Shown one piece after another: positions 7,020 through 11,404 of a stretch of 11,404 nucleotides of DNA; position 1 is the stretch's first letter, and each line of letters begins with the position of its first letter. This DNA comes from Bacteroidales bacterium Bact_23. Its GTDB lineage: Bacteria; Bacteroidota; Bacteroidia; Bacteroidales; Lentimicrobiaceae. The stretch is taken from the NCBI GenBank assembly GCA_001603685.1, contig LUZO01000232.1, forward strand, positions 1-11,404, given 5' to 3'. The position numbers and the translations under genes are program-made. The notes under the pieces were generated by a model. It worked only from the letters and a program-made list of their open reading frames with translations, did not search any database and was not told the origin of the DNA.

Positions 7020-7610
7020 ATTTTACTTTTCATAAAACACAACCTGGGCTTTGTCTGGAGAATCATTGAGTGGTTCAATGGTTTGCTCTTCGGGGTATTG
7101 TTCAAAAAGAAATTTCTCAGGAACCTCGACCAGCTCCTTGCCGGATACGAAAACCGTGAGTTTATTTACCGAAAAATAAGTTCAGCCGATCTGCCGGCAT
7201 TGCATGAGTTTTTCAAAAACCAGCCTGAAGAGTCGTTCAGGTTTTTCAATCCCCATACCTTCGATATGGCGACCCTCCGGCGGTTGCATAACAATCCCGC
7301 ATTTATCATGATGGGCGTTTTTGATCAGGAGAAGATGGTCGGGTATTTCTTTTTCCGCTGCTTTGCGAATAAGAAGTGCTTTATCGGGCGTATTGTGGAT
7401 AATGGCTACAGAAGGCAGGGCATTGCAGCTGCTATGAATGAGCTGATTTATAACACCATTTGGAACAGCGGCTTCAGATGTCTTTCAACAATTTCGAAAA
7501 ACAACACCTCGATATACAATCTTCACCAGAAAGGAAATAATATCAAGGTCCTGAAAGAACTGGATAACGACTACTTGTTTGTTGAGATTGTTCCCGTAGC
7601 AAACAACTGA
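7011..7610 (+). CDS. GNAT family N-acyltransferase
   Basis: Predicted acyl-CoA-dependent N-acyltransferase. Residues about 52-195 form the GNAT domain: YRKISSADLPALHEFF (53-68) is the opening strand and helix, MMGVFDQEKMVGYFFFR (100-116) the central hairpin, and GRIVDNGYRRQGIAAAMNEL (126-145) the acyl-CoA pyrophosphate loop, with RRQGIA (134-139) matching the Q/RxxGxG/A motif. NNTSIYNLHQKGN (164-176) is the N-terminal part of motif B. Unlike a bare GNAT, it carries about 45 extra N-terminal residues, including a hydrophobic/basic run (7-36, FIKHNLGFVWRIIEWF then GLLFGVLFKK) that may sit on the membrane. Length is 199 residues. It lies between the ATP-grasp gene and the DUF218 gene. The acceptor could be an amino sugar (as WecD acts on TDP-Fuc4N) or an aminoacyl group added by the ATP-grasp protein; the sequence does not decide. 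Confidence 0.87.
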   Translation: MVKILLFIKHNLGFVWRIIEWFNGLLFGVLFKKKFLRNLDQLLAGYENREFIYRKISSADLPALHEFFKNQPEESFRFFNPHTFDMATLRRLHNNPAFIMMGVFDQEKMVGYFFFRCFANKKCFIGRIVDNGYRRQGIAAAMNELIYNTIWNSGFRCLSTISKNNTSIYNLHQKGNNIKVLKELDNDYLFVEIVPVANN

Positions 7611-7625
7611 TTTCCCGGTCATTCA

Positions 7626-8405
7626 ATGCTGCCTGCTGCCATTTACTTCTTTTTTACCGGTTTAGGAGTTTTTTCTCTGCTGCTTGCGGTTTCAGTACTG
7701 ACTTATTTTTTGAAAAAGAAACGGGCATCATTTCGCTGGCTCATTGTTTCGCTTTTATGGCTGTTGCTGGTTTCAACTGCTCCGGTTCCCTATCTGCTGA
7801 CTTATTATCTGGAAAAGCAGTTCAGTCCGTTTGATGTTTCAAAGCTCGGTAATGCCGGAAGGAATCCGGTTAACATCCTTGTACTGGGCCAGGGGCATCA
7901 TACCGTTGAAGGGTTCCCGGCAATAAATGAGCTTTCGTCATCAGCTCTCGGTGGTATTTCGGAGGCAATCAGGATTTACAACCTGCCTGCAAATGTGAGG
8001 ATTGTAACTTCGGGCTGGGGTGGAAGTGATCCGGTACCGCAGGCCGATGTTCTGAAGGAAGCTGCAGTATCGCTGGGAATTCCGGATAGCGTGATAACGG
8101 CAATTGCTACACCGCGAAATACAAAGGCAGAAGCAATGGCCTATTTTGCAGCGTTTGGGAATGAAGAGCCGTTCATTATGATAACCAGTGCAAACCACAT
8201 GCGAAGAGCGATTTTGTGGTTTGAACACTATCATCTGCAACCAATTGCGGCTCCGGCAAATTTTAAAACATCTTCATTGGCCGGTATTTTCCAGGTCAGA
8301 TGGAGTCCTTCACCTTCAAACATTTCGAGGTTTGATTCGGCAATGCATGAATATCTTGGGATATTATGGTATTGGATCAGCACAAGGGGAAAACGGGATA
8401 TCTGA
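7626..8405 (+). CDS. DUF218/YdcF-ElyC-like membrane protein
   Basis: Membrane-anchored protein of the DUF218 (YdcF/SanA/ElyC) family, whose members are linked to cell-envelope polysaccharide and peptidoglycan processes; biochemical activity is not established. Two hydrophobic helices are visible at about 5-28 and 37-59, with the KKKR at 30-33 between them probably cytoplasmic, so the globular domain should be periplasmic if that orientation holds. The domain starts at NILVLGQGH (83-91). Further blocks are LPANVRIVTSGWGG (120-133), ATPRNTKAEAMAY (161-173) and MITSANHMRRA (185-195), followed by the conserved C-terminal HEYLGILWYWIS (241-252). These match the order of DUF218 motifs. It begins 15 bases after the GNAT stop and its end overlaps the next gene, so translation is probably coupled. 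The family call is good and the role in this cluster is unknown. Confidence 0.88.
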   Translation: MLPAAIYFFFTGLGVFSLLLAVSVLTYFLKKKRASFRWLIVSLLWLLLVSTAPVPYLLTYYLEKQFSPFDVSKLGNAGRNPVNILVLGQGHHTVEGFPAINELSSSALGGISEAIRIYNLPANVRIVTSGWGGSDPVPQADVLKEAAVSLGIPDSVITAIATPRNTKAEAMAYFAAFGNEEPFIMITSANHMRRAILWFEHYHLQPIAAPANFKTSSLAGIFQVRWSPSPSNISRFDSAMHEYLGILWYWISTRGKRDI

Positions 8406-9007
8406 AATTGAAGCGTTTGTTTGATATTCTCTTATCGTTTGCGGGGTTGGTAGTTGCTTTTCCCTTGTTTTTGGCAATTGGCTTAATTATCGCATTATCA
8501 GATGGTTCCCCCGTCTTTTTTCATCAGATACGCATAGGCCTGAGTGGCAGGGAATTCATTATGCATAAATTCAGGACCATGTCGGTTGGCCACAATGGCA
8601 GTTCAGTAACTGTGAGAGGAGAGAAACGGATAACGCCTTTTGGCGCCCTATTGCGAAAATACAAACTTGATGAGTTGCCCGAACTCTGGAATGTTTTTAA
8701 GGGAGATATGAGCTTTGTCGGCCCGCGGCCCGATGTTCCGGGTTATGCGGATAAACTGGAAGGGGATGACCGGCTGTTGCTCTCTGTACGGCCGGGGCTT
8801 ACCGGTGTGGCAACTCTGAAATATGCCAATGAAGAGGAGTTGCTGGCGGTGCAGGACGATCCGGTTTATTTTAACAACCATGTAATCTATCCCGATAAGG
8901 TTCGCCTGAACAACAATTATGTGAAGCACATGTCGTTTCTGCTTGATCTTAAAATCATTGCATACACCCTTCTGGGAAAGAAACTAGAGGAAGAATACTT
9001 TAAATAG
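8366..9007 (+). CDS. Initiating sugar-phosphate transferase (PglC/WbaP-type)
   Basis: Monotopic phosphoglycosyl transferase (bacterial sugar transferase family, PF02397). It is expected to move a sugar-1-phosphate from a UDP-sugar to undecaprenyl phosphate at the inner membrane, starting repeat-unit assembly. Residues 15-18 (LKRL) precede a hydrophobic reentrant helix at about 19-43 that contains Pro33. Then follow KFRTM (68-72), the catalytic Asp102-Glu103 in LDELPELWN (101-109), GDMSFVGPRPDVPGY (113-127) and VRPGLTGVAT (141-150). It is the short, PglC-like single-domain form (213 residues). The ATG at 8366 overlaps the preceding gene by 40 bases and adds 14 residues (MVLDQHKGKTGYLK) before the usual start. 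TTG at 8408, just after the upstream stop, would give the canonical L/M-KRLFD beginning and cannot be excluded. The substrate could be a product of the dehydratase/aminotransferase pair downstream. Confidence 0.93.
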   Translation: MVLDQHKGKTGYLKLKRLFDILLSFAGLVVAFPLFLAIGLIIALSDGSPVFFHQIRIGLSGREFIMHKFRTMSVGHNGSSVTVRGEKRITPFGALLRKYKLDELPELWNVFKGDMSFVGPRPDVPGYADKLEGDDRLLLSVRPGLTGVATLKYANEEELLAVQDDPVYFNNHVIYPDKVRLNNNYVKHMSFLLDLKIIAYTLLGKKLEEEYFK

Positions 9008-9013
9008 CTGCTT

Positions 9014-10150
9014 ATGAGCGAAAAAATCTGGCTTTCATCTCCACACATGAGCGGAAATGAAATGAAATATATTGACGATGCTTTCCGGCGCAATCAGGTG
9101 TTCCCTCTGGGGCCTAATGTTACCGGCCTCGAGGAGGATATTGTGAAATTTACCGGTGCGGGACATTGCACCTGTCTGGCTTCCGGAACTTCGGCCATTC
9201 ATCTGGCGCTGATATTGCTTGGCGTAAAGCAGGGCGATGAAGTCATCTGCTCGTCATTTACCTTTTCGGCATCGGCCAATCCCATTGTTTATCAGGGCGC
9301 CACGCCGGTGTTTGTAGATTCGGAGCCTGCCACCTGGAATATGAGCCCCGCACTTCTCGAAATGGCCATTAACGACCGGATCAGTAAAGGTAAAAAGCCG
9401 GCAGCCATTGTGCTGGTACATCTGTACGGAATGCCCGCCCGTTTGGATGAAATAATGGCGATTGCCAACAGATACGGCATTCCGCTGGTTGAAGACGCCG
9501 CCGAATCGCTTGGCTCAACCTTTGAGGGAAAATATACCGGAACTTTCGGTGAGATTGGTATCCTTTCATTTAACGGAAACAAGATCATTACCACTTCGGG
9601 TGGTGGTGCACTGCTTTCGGCCAATCCGGAACATTGCCGCAAGGCGTTGTTCCTGGCAACCCAGGCGCGGGATAATGCGCCTCATTACCAGCATTCCCAC
9701 ATCGGATACAACTACCGTATGAGCAATATCTCCGCCGGCATCGGCAGGGGGCAGATGGAAGTTCTTTCCGACAGAGTGAAAAAGCGCCGCGAGAACCATT
9801 TCTTTTACTGGAAGCAGCTCTCAGATATTCAGGGAATTGTTCTGCAGGAAGAGCCGGACAGCCGCTATTTCTCCAATTTCTGGCTAACAACCATTCTGAT
9901 TGATCCGGAAAAAACCGGAGGCATTAACCGTGAATTTCTGTATGATGAGTTGGGAAAGGAAAACATCGAAACCAGGCCTTTGTGGAAGCCAATGCATCTG
10001 CAGCCGGTATTTGCCGATGCTCCCGCCTATGTTGACGGCACTTCGGAGGGGCTTTTTAAAAACGGCCTTTGCCTGCCATCCAGTTCAAATATCACCGATG
10101 AGGCACGGGCTTTTGTGGTGAAAACCATCCGTAAACTCTTAAAACATTAA
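9014..10150 (+). CDS. DegT/DnrJ/EryC1 sugar aminotransferase (PglE-like)
   Basis: PLP-dependent aminotransferase (fold type I, DegT/DnrJ/EryC1/StrS) that would aminate a 4-keto-6-deoxy nucleotide sugar using an amino donor, giving a 4-amino-4,6-dideoxy sugar. Motifs: an N-terminal SSPHMSGNEMKYI (8-20), LASGTSAIHLAL (55-66) for the PLP phosphate, EVICSSFTFSASANP (76-90), VEDAAESLG (159-167) with Asp161 for the pyridine nitrogen, and LSFNGNKIITTSGGG (184-198) with Lys190 as the Schiff-base lysine. HIGYNYRMSNISAGIGRGQM follows in the next third. Length 378 is normal. The early residues resemble PglE (LSSPHMSGNE). It is six bases after the sugar transferase and 11 before the SDR that would make its keto substrate, so QuiNAc4N (2-acetamido-4-amino-2,4,6-trideoxyglucose) is the likely product. 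A different 4-amino sugar (Fuc4N-type) is possible. Confidence 0.93.
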   Translation: MSEKIWLSSPHMSGNEMKYIDDAFRRNQVFPLGPNVTGLEEDIVKFTGAGHCTCLASGTSAIHLALILLGVKQGDEVICSSFTFSASANPIVYQGATPVFVDSEPATWNMSPALLEMAINDRISKGKKPAAIVLVHLYGMPARLDEIMAIANRYGIPLVEDAAESLGSTFEGKYTGTFGEIGILSFNGNKIITTSGGGALLSANPEHCRKALFLATQARDNAPHYQHSHIGYNYRMSNISAGIGRGQMEVLSDRVKKRRENHFFYWKQLSDIQGIVLQEEPDSRYFSNFWLTTILIDPEKTGGINREFLYDELGKENIETRPLWKPMHLQPVFADAPAYVDGTSEGLFKNGLCLPSSSNITDEARAFVVKTIRKLLKH

Positions 10151-10161
10151 TAATTTGTCTT

Positions 10162-11370
10162 ATGATCAATATAGAATCATTCATATCGAAACATATTACT
10201 TTCAGGGAAAAGAGCTTTTTTCAGGACGATCTGACCCGCTTTGCCGGTAAACTCAATGAAAGAATTGAAGGAAAATCCGCGCTCGTAATCGGTGGGGGAG
10301 GTACCATCGGCTCCTCATTTATTAGGGAATTGCTGAAATATAACCCCTCAAAGCTTTATGTGGTAGATCTCAGCGAGAATTATCTTACCGAACTGACCCG
10401 TGATTTGCGAAGTACCTATAAAATGCGGGTTCCCGAAGACTACAAAACCTACCCGATCAATTTCGATGATGCGGTATTCGATCGCATTCTTGAGTATGCC
10501 GGGCCATTTGATATTGTTGCCAACTTTGCCGCGCACAAGCATGTGAGAAGTGAAAAGGATCAGTATTCGGTAATTGCACTGCTTGAGAACAATATTCTAA
10601 AAGCGGAAAAACTGCTGTCGAAGCTTGCTGCCACGCCGCCGGAACATTTCTTTTGCGTTTCAACGGATAAGGCTGCCAACCCGGTGAATATCATGGGTGC
10701 CAGCAAAAAAATCATGGAAGAGGTAATCATGGCTTATGCCGGGCATTTTCCCATCACAACGGCGCGTTTTGCCAATGTGGCGTTCTCAAACGGGAGCCTG
10801 CTGGCCGGTTACCTTGAGCGAATGATGAAAAACCAGCCGTTGTCGTGCCCTTCTGATATCCGGCGCTTTTTTGTGTCGCCCCAGGAGTCGGGGCAGATTT
10901 GCCTTATGGCTTGTATTCTTGGGGATAGCGGAGAAATTTTCTTCCCCAAACTGGAGGAAGAACAGATGATGAACTTTAAGGATATTACCATTGAATACCT
11001 GCAGCAGCAGGGGTATGAGCCACTGATCTGTGCTTCGGAGGAAGAGGCACGATATGAGGCCTCGGTTATGAAACGGGATTCCAAACGATATCCGGTCTAT
11101 TTCTTTGAGTCAGATACCTCAGGCGAAAAGACTTTTGAAGAGTTCTACACCGAAGGCGAAGTTCTGGATATGGAAACATTCACTTCGCTGGGAATCATCA
11201 AAAATGCTCCGCGCCGTTCCATTGAAACAATCAGGAATATGGTTGATGAATTGAAATCTGTGCTTCAGTCTCACGACCTGACCAAGGCTGAGATCGTTAG
11301 GGTAATGACCACTTACCTTCCGGGATTTCATCACATTGAGACCGGAAAGAATCTTGACCAAAAAATGTAA
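10162..11370 (+). CDS. Soluble 4,6-dehydratase-type SDR (PglF/CapD-like core)
   Basis: Predicted UDP-GlcNAc-type 4,6-dehydratase (Polysacc_synt_2 family) that would supply the 4-keto-6-deoxy substrate to the aminotransferase gene next to it. The Rossmann motif is GGGGTIGSS (44-52), followed by VVDLSENYL (67-75) and NFAAHKHVRSEKD (121-133). The catalytic segment is CVSTDKAANP (165-174) with Thr168, Asp169 and Lys170, and MGASK at 178-182, with Met178 where most SDRs have Tyr, as in CapE. ARFANVAFSNGS (201-212) and CPSDIRRFFVSPQESGQI (229-246) follow. It is 402 residues with a roughly 35-residue N-terminal extension and a long C-terminal region (about 265-402) without a recognised domain. No membrane helices are present, unlike PglF. 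Another possibility is a related 4-keto sugar-forming or epimerising enzyme, since the exact reaction is unproved. The start ATG at 10162 is 11 bases after the upstream gene. Confidence 0.88.
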   Translation: MINIESFISKHITFREKSFFQDDLTRFAGKLNERIEGKSALVIGGGGTIGSSFIRELLKYNPSKLYVVDLSENYLTELTRDLRSTYKMRVPEDYKTYPINFDDAVFDRILEYAGPFDIVANFAAHKHVRSEKDQYSVIALLENNILKAEKLLSKLAATPPEHFFCVSTDKAANPVNIMGASKKIMEEVIMAYAGHFPITTARFANVAFSNGSLLAGYLERMMKNQPLSCPSDIRRFFVSPQESGQICLMACILGDSGEIFFPKLEEEQMMNFKDITIEYLQQQGYEPLICASEEEARYEASVMKRDSKRYPVYFFESDTSGEKTFEEFYTEGEVLDMETFTSLGIIKNAPRRSIETIRNMVDELKSVLQSHDLTKAEIVRVMTTYLPGFHHIETGKNLDQKM

Positions 11371-11376
11371 GTAATT

Positions 11377-11404
11377 ATGTATAAGTATATTAAGAGACTT
11401 GGAG
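11377..11404 (+). CDS. Start of a next gene, cut by the window edge
   Basis: Seven bases after the previous stop an ATG opens a frame reading MYKYIKRLG, still open at the last base. Nine residues are too few for a firm call. The pattern (aromatic/basic start, then KRL and a codon beginning with G, which allows Asp) resembles the N-terminus of PglC-type sugar-phosphate transferases. The tight spacing supports a real gene in the same operon. Confidence 0.45.

Noticed and set aside
9292..9890. Several overlapping open frames on the minus strand inside the aminotransferase gene
   Set aside because: They cover the Asp161 and Lys190 motif region of a well-supported + strand gene and have no recognisable content.
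1..11404. CRISPR arrays, tRNA, rRNA, insertion sequences
   Set aside because: No repeated spacer array, no tRNA or rRNA-like segment and no transposase-like frame were seen on either strand; the window is almost fully occupied by glycan genes.

Overview
The window is an 11.4 kb block of a surface-polysaccharide (capsule, O-antigen or exopolysaccharide) biosynthesis cluster. Eleven complete genes and the first codons of a twelfth all lie on the + strand, mostly packed a few to 50 bases apart. The source is probably a member of the Bacteroidota: gene starts are mostly preceded by A/T-rich leaders without Shine-Dalgarno sequences, the protein families are those of Bacteroidota glycan loci, and base composition is moderate. 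The phylum is an inference from style and cannot be proved from this window alone.

Layout. Positions 1-170 are an AT-rich leader (44 G+C of 170). Then come a GT4 glycosyltransferase (171-1385), CapE (1432-2448), CapF (2502-3617), an unrecognised Asp-box/beta-propeller-like protein (3652-4698) and CapG (4710-5843). CapE, CapF and CapG together account for conversion of UDP-D-GlcNAc to UDP-N-acetyl-L-fucosamine (UDP-L-FucNAc). After the largest internal gap (5844-5968) come a sugar-transfer-associated ATP-grasp protein (5969-6985), a GNAT acyltransferase (7011-7610), a membrane-anchored DUF218/YdcF-like protein (7626-8405), an initiating sugar-phosphate transferase of the PglC/WbaP type (8366-9007), a DegT/PglE-like PLP aminotransferase (9014-10150) and a soluble 4,6-dehydratase-type SDR (10162-11370). 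The window ends 28 bases into another reading frame (11377 onward), whose first residues resemble the start of a second sugar-phosphate transferase.

How the genes work together. Two nucleotide-sugar branches start from UDP-GlcNAc. The inverting CapE/F/G branch gives UDP-L-FucNAc. The second branch, from the 11th-gene SDR plus the aminotransferase, would give a 4-amino-4,6-dideoxy sugar nucleotide such as UDP-4-amino-QuiNAc. The PglC-like enzyme would start the lipid-linked oligosaccharide on undecaprenyl phosphate, and the GT4 enzyme would extend it. The ATP-grasp and GNAT proteins are candidates for decorating the glycan with an amino-acid-like or acyl group. No flippase, polymerase, mobile element, tRNA, rRNA or CRISPR array was seen. 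The least explained items are the Asp-box protein that splits the capE-F/capG set and the ATP-grasp/GNAT/DUF218 group.
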